Shown: positions 44,159-54,000 of the stretch, in pieces | How the letters are laid out: every line of letters begins with the position of its first letter | Numbering within the stretch: the first letter of the stretch is position 1 | Assembly: GCA_016716225.1 (NCBI GenBank) | Contig: JADJWT010000001.1 | Coordinates: 3,978,501-4,042,500 of the forward strand | Direction: 5' to 3' | Source: Ignavibacteriota bacterium | GTDB lineage: Bacteria > Bacteroidota > Ignavibacteria > Ignavibacteriales > Melioribacteraceae | Length of the DNA: 64,000 nucleotides | Position numbers and translations under genes: made by a program | The notes under the pieces: generated by a model | Databases searched by the model: none | What the model saw: only the letters and a program-made list of their open reading frames with translations | Told to the model about the DNA's origin: nothing

Positions 44159-46576
44159 ATGGCAGATTTTGAAAAACTTGGTGCATTTTATTTGGGAAAA
44201 ATTTTTGATCCAACCTCAAATACTCTAAAAGATGATTTGGTTCTTTATGATTCAAAAGATTTAACAACCCATGCAGTGTGTGTTGGAATGACCGGAAGCG
44301 GAAAAACCGGTTTATGTATTTCCCTTCTTGAAGAAGCGGCAATTGATAATATCCCGGCTTTAGTTGTTGATCCAAAAGGTGATATAACAAATTTACTTCT
44401 CACTTTTCCAAATTTGGAAGGAAAAGATTTTCTTCCTTGGATTAATAAATCTGATGCGGAAAGAAAAGGAGTTTCTCCCGAGGAATTTGCCGATTCGCAA
44501 GCCCAACTCTGGAAAAACGGTTTGCAGCAATGGGGACAAGACGGAAACAGAATTAAAATGCTTCGAGAGAATTCAGATTTTATAATTTACACACCAGGAA
44601 GTACTGCAGGAATGCCGATTTCAATTTTGGATTCTTTCAAATCACCAAGTGACGAAATTATTGATGATGGAGATTTATTTGGTGATAAAATTTCAGCAAC
44701 AACTGCAAGTTTACTAGGGTTATTGGGAATTGATGCAGATCCTTTAAAAAGTAAAGAACATATTTTGCTTTCAAATATCATTCAATTTCATTGGACAAAT
44801 AAAAAAGATTTGGATTTGGCAACAATAATTCAAAATGTTCAAACTCCCCCATTTACAAAAATTGGTGTTTTTGATATTGAATCTTTCTATCCAGAAAAGG
44901 AAAGATTTGAATTAGCAATGCAGTTGAATAATATTTTGTCTGCACCGGGATTTCAAACTTGGTTAACCGGAGAACCGCTTGATATTGATAAACTTTTATA
45001 CTCAAATTCCGGGAAACCAAAAACATCAATTTTTTATACTGCACATCTTTCAGATTCAGAAAGAATGTTTTTCACTTCTTTACTTTTAAATCAGCTTATT
45101 GGCTGGGTAAGAACTCAATCCGGCACAACAAGTTTACGAGCATTACTTTATGTTGATGAAATTTTTGGTTACTTACCTCCAGTTTCAAATCCACCGACAA
45201 AAAAACCATTTTTAACTTTGTTGAAACAGGCAAGAGCATTTGGAGTAGGATTAGTTTTGGCAACTCAAAATCCGGTTGATTTGGATTATAAAAGTTTATC
45301 AAATGCCGGAACTTGGTTTATCGGCAGACTTCAAACAGAGCGAGATAGAATGCGTGTTTTGGACGGATTAGAAGGTGCAACTTTGGAAGGTGGAAGTAAA
45401 TTTGATAGAAATGAAATTGATAAACTTCTCTCAAGTTTGGATAATAGAATTTTCCTTTTACATAATGTTCATGAACCTCATCCAGTTGTGTTTAATACAC
45501 GTTGGGTAATGTCATATTTACGGGGACCGTTAACGAGAAATCAAATTAAGGAATTAAAAAATCCAAACTCCTCTGAATCCGAAAATTTAAATACTTCAAT
45601 AAATTTAAATTCAAATAAAATTTCTGTAAATCCATTGCCAAAAGAAGTAAAACCAATTTATTTAAAAAGAGAAATTACCGAAACTGAAATTTCTAAAACT
45701 GTTTATCAGCCGTATTTATTTGCTCAAGCAGATGTTAATTTCCTTGATAAAACAAAAGGTATAGATTATAAAAAAACCTCAAGTTTTATTGTTCCAATTA
45801 CCAGTGATGTAATTTCAGTAAAATGGCATGATGGTTACGAAATTAAAATAGATGAAAATATTTTAACAAAAGAAGCAAAAGATAATATTTCATATTCTGA
45901 ACTCCCAAACTCAGCTAAAAACATTAAAAATTTTCCAACATGGCAAAAATTCTTTGAAGATTATTTAACAACTGATTACTCACTTGAACTTTTTTACAGT
46001 CCAAATTTTAAGCAAACTTCAAATCCACTTGAAAGTGATAGAGATTTTAAAATTAGATTAACTCAAATTACTAGAGAAAAACGTGATACGGAAATCGGAA
46101 TAATTAAAGATAAATTTGCAAGAAAAATTCAAACTCTTGAAACAAAAATTCGCAGAGCACAAGAAAAAATTGATAGAGAAAAGTCACAATCAACGCAAGT
46201 AAAATTGCAGACAGCAATTTCTGTTGGTTCAACAATTTTAGGTGCATTATTTGGTAAAAAAGCAATAAGCACTTCCACAATTAGTAAAGCTGGAACTGCA
46301 ATGAAATCTGCCGGAAAAGCAATGAAAGAAACCGGAGATATAAACCGTGCACAAGAAGAAATGGAATTATTAAATCAAGAAATGGTGGATTTGCAAGATA
46401 AACTTCAAGAAGAATTACATATTCTTCATGATAAATTTGATTTATCGATCGAACAATTAGAAACAATTAAAATTCGACCCAAAAAAGCAAATATTTCAGT
46501 AAAACTTTTTAATTTTATTTGGATTCCAATTGGAAATGAAATATTAAAAGATATTCAAGAAATTGAATTTATATAA
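44159..46576 (+). CDS. HerA/DUF853-like ATPase with C-terminal coiled coil
   Basis: An 805-residue P-loop ATPase. GMTGSGKT (43-50) is Walker A, ALVVDPKGDITNLLL follows as in HerA/FtsK-like DUF87 proteins, and ALLYVDEIFGYLPP is Walker B with the catalytic Glu; VLATQNPVDLDYK is the sensor-like segment. After about residue 620 comes a charged coiled coil (REKRDTEIGIIKDKF ...), a short Gly/Ala hydrophobic patch (SVGSTILGALFGKKAI), and a second coiled coil. HerA-type enzymes translocate DNA, but this stand-alone form has no NurA neighbour and its substrate is unknown. AAGGTG lies seven bases before the chosen ATG; a GTG three codons upstream is less likely. Confidence 0.8.
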   Translation: MADFEKLGAFYLGKIFDPTSNTLKDDLVLYDSKDLTTHAVCVGMTGSGKTGLCISLLEEAAIDNIPALVVDPKGDITNLLLTFPNLEGKDFLPWINKSDAERKGVSPEEFADSQAQLWKNGLQQWGQDGNRIKMLRENSDFIIYTPGSTAGMPISILDSFKSPSDEIIDDGDLFGDKISATTASLLGLLGIDADPLKSKEHILLSNIIQFHWTNKKDLDLATIIQNVQTPPFTKIGVFDIESFYPEKERFELAMQLNNILSAPGFQTWLTGEPLDIDKLLYSNSGKPKTSIFYTAHLSDSERMFFTSLLLNQLIGWVRTQSGTTSLRALLYVDEIFGYLPPVSNPPTKKPFLTLLKQARAFGVGLVLATQNPVDLDYKSLSNAGTWFIGRLQTERDRMRVLDGLEGATLEGGSKFDRNEIDKLLSSLDNRIFLLHNVHEPHPVVFNTRWVMSYLRGPLTRNQIKELKNPNSSESENLNTSINLNSNKISVNPLPKEVKPIYLKREITETEISKTVYQPYLFAQADVNFLDKTKGIDYKKTSSFIVPITSDVISVKWHDGYEIKIDENILTKEAKDNISYSELPNSAKNIKNFPTWQKFFEDYLTTDYSLELFYSPNFKQTSNPLESDRDFKIRLTQITREKRDTEIGIIKDKFARKIQTLETKIRRAQEKIDREKSQSTQVKLQTAISVGSTILGALFGKKAISTSTISKAGTAMKSAGKAMKETGDINRAQEEMELLNQEMVDLQDKLQEELHILHDKFDLSIEQLETIKIRPKKANISVKLFNFIWIPIGNEILKDIQEIEFI

Positions 46577-46617
46577 ATATTAGATTTGGTAATAATCTTT
46601 AGAGTTATATATATTTA

Positions 46618-46633
46618 GGTGATTTAAATCACA
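46618..46633. promoter_or_regulatory. CRP-like perfect palindrome upstream of DUF3078 gene
   Basis: GGTGA-TTTAAA-TCACA contains the perfect 14-bp palindrome GTGATTTAAATCAC. It is centred 47 bp upstream of the ATG, where an activator of the CRP type commonly binds relative to a nearby promoter. Confidence 0.55.
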
Positions 46634-46672
46634 CAAAAGGGGGATTTACTTATCACAAATTATGGAGAAACT

Positions 46673-47521
46673 ATGAAGAAAATTCTTTTAATAACACTTG
46701 TGTTTACTATTTCGGTTTTTGCTGAAGATACAAAAAAAGATAGTATTGCACAAAAAACTTGGCTCCCGATTGGTGTTGCCGGATTAAATATCAGTCAAAT
46801 TGCTTTGGATAATTGGACACAAGGCGGTGAAGACGCTTTAGCATTTACACTTTATGGCAATTTTGGTTTAGATTATTTTGATAAACCATGGTCATTCACA
46901 AATAAACTAAAATTAGCTTTTGGTAAAACCAAATTAGGCTCGGAAGATTATAAAACTACTGATAATGAAATTTTTCTTGAAGATCTTTTAACTTATAGTG
47001 CCGGATGGTTTGCAGATCCATATTTTGCAAATACATTTAGAACCGTTTTAGCAAATGGTTATGATTATAGTGGAGATTCTCCCATTCAAACTGCAGCATT
47101 TTTTGATCCGGGTTATTTGATGCAGTCAATCGGTATGGCATATAAAATTTCGGATAATTTTACAACACGTTTGGGTTTTGGATTTCAAGAAACATTCACA
47201 AGCAAATTTACTGGATATTCTGATGATGTTGAAACTTTAGACGAAGTTGAAAAATTCAAATTTGAAACTGGTATTGAATCAGTAACTTCTGCAAATTTTA
47301 AGCTTGATGATAATTTATTTTACACCGGCGAATTAAGATTATTTAGTGCTTTTAATGAGCTTGACGTTTGGGATGTAAGATTTGATAATATTATTACTGC
47401 CCAAATTAGCAAATTAGTTAATGTTAATTTTAATGTACTTCTTATTTATGATGAAGATCAAATTAAGAAAACACAAATGAAAGAAGCTTTACAAATTGGA
47501 ATTGCATACGCATTATTTTAA
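46673..47521 (+). CDS. DUF3078 outer-membrane-type protein
   Basis: A 282-residue protein with a signal peptide (MKKILLITLVFTISVFA). WLPIGVAGLNISQIALDNWTQGGEDAL and the following alternating amphipathic strands match the DUF3078 family of Bacteroidota/Chlorobi, predicted outer-membrane beta barrels of unknown function. It ends in ALF, an aromatic C-terminus typical of barrel proteins. A CRP-like palindrome lies just upstream, and mscL follows after 26 bp. Confidence 0.85.
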   Translation: MKKILLITLVFTISVFAEDTKKDSIAQKTWLPIGVAGLNISQIALDNWTQGGEDALAFTLYGNFGLDYFDKPWSFTNKLKLAFGKTKLGSEDYKTTDNEIFLEDLLTYSAGWFADPYFANTFRTVLANGYDYSGDSPIQTAAFFDPGYLMQSIGMAYKISDNFTTRLGFGFQETFTSKFTGYSDDVETLDEVEKFKFETGIESVTSANFKLDDNLFYTGELRLFSAFNELDVWDVRFDNIITAQISKLVNVNFNVLLIYDEDQIKKTQMKEALQIGIAYALF

Positions 47522-47547
47522 TCAATTAAAAAGAAAGGAGTAAAACC

Positions 47548-47949
47548 ATGAGTATGATGAAAGAATTTAAAGAATTTGCCATGAAAGGTAATGTTATTGA
47601 CATGGCAGTTGGTATTGTAATAGGCGGTGCTTTTGGTAAAATTATAAATTCATTAGTTCAAGATGTAATTATGCCTCCAATAGGAGTTTTATTAGGTGGA
47701 GTAGATTTTTCCAAAATGGGAATTGTAGTAAAAGCAGCTACAGAAACTACTGAAGCTGTTATTTTAAAATACGGTTCTTTTATTAATACAATAGTTGAAT
47801 TTTTAATTATTGCGTTTGCAATTTTCATGGTTGTTAAAGCAATGAATTCGCTGAAGAAAAAAGAAGAAGCTGTTCCTGCTGCACCTCCGGCTCCAACAAA
47901 AGAAGAAACTCTCTTAACGGAAATTAGGGATCTTCTAAAAAATAAATAA
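47548..47949 (+). CDS. mscL: Large-conductance mechanosensitive channel
   Basis: A 133-residue channel. KEFAMKGNVIDMAVGIVIGGAFGKIINSLV is the N-terminal helix and first membrane segment with the gating Gly/Ala face (quoted in part: MKGNVIDMAVGIVIGGAFG). DVIMPPIGVLLGG follows, a second membrane helix lies at about 85-105, and a basic C-terminal helix ends the protein. It opens on hypo-osmotic shock. AAAGGAG precedes the ATG. An OmpA-type gene begins 13 bp downstream. Confidence 0.95.
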   Translation: MSMMKEFKEFAMKGNVIDMAVGIVIGGAFGKIINSLVQDVIMPPIGVLLGGVDFSKMGIVVKAATETTEAVILKYGSFINTIVEFLIIAFAIFMVVKAMNSLKKKEEAVPAAPPAPTKEETLLTEIRDLLKNK

Positions 47950-47962
47950 AAAGGTAACCCAA

Positions 47963-49483
47963 ATGCATAAGAAAATATTCTATTTAATTTTGTGTAATCT
48001 CGTTTTATTTTCATTTACAAATAATTTTGCACAATTAAATGATTATCCATATAAAATTGGAATTCATGCATCTGGTTTATTACCCGAAACAGATTTTAAA
48101 AATGATGATCTGAAATTATCTTTTCTCGGCAGAGCTTTTCTTCGTTTCAAAATTATTGATTTATTTGATATTGAAGCAGGTGCTGGTTATGCAAGACTTG
48201 CTGGAGAAGATACCAAAAATAATTATTGGGAAACTACACTAATTCCAGCGGACTTGAGATTGATCTTAAGTCCGTTTAATTCTAAATCAGTTAATCCATA
48301 TCTTTATGGCGGAATTGGTTACGCAAAATGGAATGTTGAAGATAAGCCAAGCGAAGTAATTGGCTCAACAAAAGAAGATGGTGCAGATTTATATTCTCCA
48401 ATTGGGCTTGGAATTGAAATGAAGTTATCAAATTCCATTTTGCTTGATCTTTCCGGAGGATATAACCAAATATTTTCTGATTATGTAAATTATGTAAAAG
48501 GCGGCGATTTTAATGACGGATTTTGGAATCTAGGAATTGGATTAATTTTTACTGGTGAAGGGGGAACTTCAGATTCCGATTTAGATGGATTAACTAAAGA
48601 TCAAGAAATTGAATTGGGTACAAATCCGGATAATTCAGATTCAGATAATGATGGTTTAACTGACGGATTGGAAATCAATCAATACAAAACTGATCCGTTA
48701 AACTCAGATAGTGATGGTGATGGTTTAACAGATAATGATGAAATTAAAAATTATACGACAAATCCAAATTTAATTGATACTGATAAAGATGAAATAACAG
48801 ACGGTGATGAAGTTTATCAAACTCAAACTGATCCGCTAAGAGAAGATTCTGACATTGATGGAATAAAAGACAAAATTGAATTAGAGGAATTTAAAATTGA
48901 TCCAAACAATTCAGATTCAGATAAAGATGGATTAAAAGACGGAGACGAAATTCATAAATACAAAACTGATCCGGCAAAACAAGATACAGATGGAGACGGC
49001 ATTTCTGATGGTGATGAAATTTTTAAGTTTAACACAAATCCTTCAAAATCTGATACAGACGGTGGAACTGTAAATGATAAAATTGAAATTGATAGAAAAA
49101 CAAATCCTTTAAATCCAGAAGATGATGTAATTCTCAGCATTGAAACTCCAGTAATTTTAGAAGGTGTAACCTTTGAGGCTGGAAGTTCAGAACTTACTCC
49201 CGAAAGTGAAAAAATGTTATCACGAGTTTTAAATACGTTAAATATTTATCCTAAAATTAAAGTTGAAATTCGCGGATATACCGATAATGTTGGAAACGCA
49301 CTTAAAAATCTAAAACTCTCACAGCAAAGAGCTAATTCAGTACGTTATTGGCTTATAAATAAAGGAGTTCCTCAAGAAAGAGTAACAGCTAAAGGATTTG
49401 GAAAAGAAAATCCGATAGCAGATAATTCTACTCCGGAAGGTAAGAGATTAAACAGAAGAATTGAATTTGTGAAAATTGATTAA
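47963..49483 (+). CDS. OmpA-family protein with eight TSP3-type calcium repeats
   Basis: A 506-residue outer-membrane protein. It has a signal peptide, an N-terminal beta-barrel domain (about 25-195, YLYGGIGYAKWNVED), then eight thrombospondin type 3-like repeats of about 23 residues (DSDNDGLTDGLEINQYKTDP and similar; 200-390) whose aspartates bind calcium. The C-terminal OmpA domain (about 400-506) has EIRGYTDNVGN and NRRIEFVKI and binds peptidoglycan. It links outer membrane and wall. The 69-bp periodicity shows at DNA level from about 48570 to 49130. A paralogue follows after a terminator. Confidence 0.93.
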   Translation: MHKKIFYLILCNLVLFSFTNNFAQLNDYPYKIGIHASGLLPETDFKNDDLKLSFLGRAFLRFKIIDLFDIEAGAGYARLAGEDTKNNYWETTLIPADLRLILSPFNSKSVNPYLYGGIGYAKWNVEDKPSEVIGSTKEDGADLYSPIGLGIEMKLSNSILLDLSGGYNQIFSDYVNYVKGGDFNDGFWNLGIGLIFTGEGGTSDSDLDGLTKDQEIELGTNPDNSDSDNDGLTDGLEINQYKTDPLNSDSDGDGLTDNDEIKNYTTNPNLIDTDKDEITDGDEVYQTQTDPLREDSDIDGIKDKIELEEFKIDPNNSDSDKDGLKDGDEIHKYKTDPAKQDTDGDGISDGDEIFKFNTNPSKSDTDGGTVNDKIEIDRKTNPLNPEDDVILSIETPVILEGVTFEAGSSELTPESEKMLSRVLNTLNIYPKIKVEIRGYTDNVGNALKNLKLSQQRANSVRYWLINKGVPQERVTAKGFGKENPIADNSTPEGKRLNRRIEFVKID

Positions 49484-49516
49484 GAATAATTATAAATAAA
49501 ATAAAAAATATTTTTT

Positions 49517-49545
49517 AATGCCGAATTTATTTCGGCATTTTTTTC
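49517..49545 (+). terminator. Terminator between the two OmpA/TSP3 genes
   Basis: ATGCCGAA-TTTAT-TTCGGCAT followed by a T-run on the plus strand. Confidence 0.88.
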
Positions 49546-49591
49546 TCATCTCAATAATTAATAAAAATTCAAGCAAATCCGATTATATAAT

Positions 49592-51079
49592 ATGTGTCGA
49601 AAAATATTATATATATTAATTTTATTATCAAACATAAATTTTGCCCAATTAAATAATTATTCCATAAAATACGGAATAAATGGCAATTTACTTTTTCCAG
49701 ATTCCGAATTTAAAAATGAAGTTTATGTTCTTTCGTTAATGGGAAAAGGTTTTGTAAAGTACGAACTAAATCAGAATTGGGAAAGCGAAGTTGCAATAGG
49801 ATTTGGAAACCTTTCCAGTGTTGATTTCACAAAAGAAAAATGGGAGACAATATTAATTCCATTGGAATTTAAAATTAATTTCAGCCCTTTTACATCACAA
49901 ATTTATAGCCCATATTTATTTACCGGATTAGGTTTACTTCGGTGGCAAGTAACAAATTTACCAAGTGGCGAATTTGAAAAAAAAAGTGGTTGGGATTTGC
50001 AAATTCCAATCGGCGGCGGAATTGAACTTGCTATAAATAGTAATTTGATTATTGATTTTTCCGCAAGTTATAATTTTACATCAACAGATTATTTAAATAA
50101 TTATACAAATAAAAAATATAATGATGGATTCTATACTTTTGGAATTGGCTTTACATTTGTGGAAGGAGGAAATTTAAATGATCTTGATAATGATGGAATA
50201 ATTACAAAACTAGAAGAAGAGATAGGAACAAATCCAAATAAATTTGATAGCGATGAAGATGGATTATCTGATGGAGATGAAATAAATTTGTATTCAACAA
50301 ATCCAAATAGTTTTGATTCAGATAACGATAAATTAACTGATTTTGAAGAAGTAAAAAGTTTTTTTACTGATCCAAATTCTAAAGATTCTGATGGAGATGA
50401 CATTTTAGATTTTGATGAAATTGATCTTTACTCCACAAATCCTAATTTGAAAGATTCTGATAAAGATGGATTAGGCGACAGCTACGAAGTTTTTAAATAT
50501 CTAACAAATCCAACTTTGATTGATACTGATATTGATGAGCTTGATGATAAAAAGGAAATTTTTGAGACGAAAACAAATCCGAATAAATTTGATACAGATG
50601 AAGACGGAGTTTCTGATGGAATTGAAATAAATATTTTAAAAACAAATCCGCTTGTAAAAGATAATCATCAAAATTATTTACAATCACTACAAAGTAAAAT
50701 TGTGGATTTAAATTCTTCATTAGAAATTCTAAATTCAGAAAAACCAGTAATTTTACAAGGTGTTCAATTTTTACTTGGTTCTGCGGAAATAAATTCAACG
50801 TCCGAAATTATATTAAATCAAGTTTTAAAAATCCTAAATGATAATCCAGAATTAAAAATTGAAATCCGTGGATATACTGATAACATTGGTGAATCAAATT
50901 ATAATTTAAAACTTTCGCAAGTGCGTGCTGAAAAAGTAAAAAATTGGTTTACCGAAAATGGAATAGATTCTGGCAGAATAATTACAAAAGGACTTGGTGA
51001 AGAAAATCCGATTGGCGATAATAATACTTTTGAAGGTCAAGAATTAAATAGAAGAATTGAAATTATTAAGATAAAATAG
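49592..51079 (+). CDS. OmpA-family protein with seven TSP3-type calcium repeats (tandem paralogue)
   Basis: A 495-residue paralogue of the preceding protein: signal peptide, beta barrel (about 20-190, YSPYLFTGLGLLRWQV), seven TSP3-like repeats (SDEDGLSDGDEINLYSTNP and similar), and OmpA domain ending EIRGYTDNIGES ... ELNRRIEIIKIK. It has its own upstream region after the terminator and one repeat fewer. The barrels differ considerably, so this is an old duplication. It converges on the usher gene, with only 8 bp between. Confidence 0.92.
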   Translation: MCRKILYILILLSNINFAQLNNYSIKYGINGNLLFPDSEFKNEVYVLSLMGKGFVKYELNQNWESEVAIGFGNLSSVDFTKEKWETILIPLEFKINFSPFTSQIYSPYLFTGLGLLRWQVTNLPSGEFEKKSGWDLQIPIGGGIELAINSNLIIDFSASYNFTSTDYLNNYTNKKYNDGFYTFGIGFTFVEGGNLNDLDNDGIITKLEEEIGTNPNKFDSDEDGLSDGDEINLYSTNPNSFDSDNDKLTDFEEVKSFFTDPNSKDSDGDDILDFDEIDLYSTNPNLKDSDKDGLGDSYEVFKYLTNPTLIDTDIDELDDKKEIFETKTNPNKFDTDEDGVSDGIEINILKTNPLVKDNHQNYLQSLQSKIVDLNSSLEILNSEKPVILQGVQFLLGSAEINSTSEIILNQVLKILNDNPELKIEIRGYTDNIGESNYNLKLSQVRAEKVKNWFTENGIDSGRIITKGLGEENPIGDNNTFEGQELNRRIEIIKIK

Positions 51080-51087
51080 ATTTAAAA

Positions 51088-54000
51088 TTATTTAATTGTG
51101 AAAACAAAATCTTCATTTACCTTATCTGAATTTATTGAAAAAATCTCCTTTTCAAATTTCTCCGGATTTGATTTTAATTTTATTTTTTCCAATTGTTTTT
51201 CATCAAGATAAATTAAATATTTGCCCGGAGCTAAACCGTAATAGTAAAAACTTCCGTCACTCATTGTTCTCACTTTAATTATCTCTTCAGAATTTTCCTT
51301 CTTAAGTAAAATGCTAATTCCTTCAATTGGAATTTTTTCTTTCCCAACATTTTTGAATACAAATCCATTTATTACTGCAGCTTCATAAAATGGAATGTTA
51401 ATTTCTTTATACTGATTCGGATCGGAAATAAAACTAAATTTATCAATTACCGGAAACCATAACGGATTTTTATTTTTTCTATCAATTAGTTTTAAATCAT
51501 ATTTTGTATAAGATTCCAAATCATTTAAAATAATTTTTCCAGCTTCAATATTTTTTTTATTGCTTACTGAATTTACCGCAACATCCATGTCATTAATTAA
51601 TTTTTCATTTTCATCAAAAATATTATTGTTGTTTTGATCAAGATAAAATCTTATTGCAGAAGCTGATCTTCCGACCATTCCCCTATTATGAAAATCGATT
51701 TGATTAAAAACACTGTTGTAATTTAGTGAGCCGTAAATTGATTGAGAAAATACTGATTTTGAAATATTGGTATTTGATCTTAAAAACGGAAGATCGAAAA
51801 CAAAACGAAATTGAGTATCTGTAAATTTGGAAATAAAATTTATACTATGTGTTAGTTGTATTCTGTAATTTTGAAAAATTGTTGAAGCAAATGAAATATT
51901 AAAACTTTCGAATTTACTTCTGTTAATATTATAATAAATTCTTGAATCAATTATATTTCCGCCGAATATATTTGAAGGAATAAAAAAAGAATAATTTAAG
52001 CGCAAATTCAAATACTGTGAAGCAAAATCACTATTAGAAATTTTATAATAATTATATTCTAATGAAGGACTAATATTTTCGTAATCGTAAAATGTTCTGA
52101 TTGAAAAATCGTAACGATTCAAATCAGATGCAGCGGTTCTTCTTCCTTTTGCAAAAATACTAAGCATGCTTTCGCCCAATGAAATTGGGAGAAAAATATT
52201 TCCATCAATTTCATTATTTATATTCGTCGGGTTAAATTTTTCATTTTTCTCAAAAATTTTTGTCCCAATATTAAAATTTGCAAGATCGCTGAAAACAGAA
52301 TTTATCTCAAATTCATAAAATGCATTTGGTGCAATATTTAGATTTGCGATATAACTATCAAAAAATCTTGCAGAAGTTTTAGAATAAATTGATGAATTTT
52401 TAAAATCATCAAAAAACAAATCGGTACCAATCTGCGTTGTAATTCTATCAGTTAAACCATATGCAGAATTTGCTTGCAATAAATATTCATCAATTGAAAT
52501 TAATTTACCAAAATTAAAACTGTAATCTAATTCACCTTTCGGAATTTGTGTGGTTGGAATTTGATATAATTTTCTTTCGAATTTTGTCTCACCATTTGGC
52601 CCGTATTGTTTAATTTCCAAAATTGTAGTGCCGTAAGAAAGCGGAATATCAAAATTATAATTTCCATTTTCATCTGCTTCAGTAATTTCAATAATTTCAT
52701 TACTTTGATAAATTTCAACTTTCCAAAACGGTTTTGTTTTTTCAATAATTTTATGAGTACCGTGTAAACGCCTTAATTCTAAAGGCTCATTTGAAACAGA
52801 TATACCTTTTAAATCATAAGATTGCAAACCAAAAGTATTTACATTTCCTAAAGTAATATTGCTGATTTTTCTATTATTTAAAATAGCATAACGCCATTTG
52901 TACTCTGCTTGATTATTATAAAAATTATTTTGAAATAATGAATAATTTGTTGTTAGTTGAAAATCTCCGCCAAAAATTTCATTGCCCAATCCAAAATCAA
53001 AATTATAAAATGGATTTTCATTTTTAATAAAATTACTTGTTAATGCATAATCTAAAAATCCACCGGTGAAATTATTTCTTTCTCTATCGAATTTTATTGG
53101 ATAATTCACTTCAATAAGTTGGTTTTTATTATGAGAAAATTTCTGCTGATTTATAAACCTTTCTACCATTGGAAGTTGTATTGGAGCAGTAAATTTAACT
53201 TCAAGATTTCTTAAACTGATTTCAAATTTTCCATTTATTAAATTTTCAGCCAATTCTTTTTTCACAAAAATTTCCAACTCTGTTTTAATAAAATCATTTT
53301 TTAAAAAAAATATTTTTTCATCATTTTTTATTTGAACAAAATCTTCAAAATCAATAGAATTAAAATTCTTCCCCTCACTTAAACTTTGTGCTGATATTTT
53401 TTCAAATTCAGAATCTGAATTATGATTGATTTGAAGAATTGTTAAAATTTCTATCAAGGGCAAATAAACAACGTTATTTTTATATTTTGCAACAATCATT
53501 TCATCAATAAAACCTGCGTGCTTAAATCTTAAAATTAAATCTTCAGCAATTTCATTAAATTGTTTTTCTTCAATTTCCGACTGAATTTTAAAATAAAAAT
53601 AATACGTAAAACTGCTCCAATCATTTCCAATTTTACTTCTTAATTTCCATCTGTAATTATTAAAATTTGATAACATATTTTGCTTAAGAATGAAATTTGT
53701 ATCTGACAATTCTTCTTTGTGAATTTGAATATATTCTTCGCCTAAAATTCTTGATGTATTAATTCCCTCAATTACAATTTCATACAATTCAGCATTGGGA
53801 TTTTTATTCCAAATTAAACTTGAATTTTTATTTTCAGAATTTTTCGAATCTATAATTAAGTTATTCTTACTAATAATTGCTGGCGGCAAAAGAATATTTT
53901 TTTCAACTTTAGGAAGTTTTTTATTTTCAGATTTAATTATAAAAAATGTTGTTTTAGAAAATTCACTCCAATTTGTTTTATTATAAGCTTTAATTTTTAT

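Noticed and set aside
48570..49130. Periodic repeats as a CRISPR or tandem non-coding repeat
   Set aside because: The 69-bp period is a coding repeat (TSP3-like units) inside a continuous reading frame.
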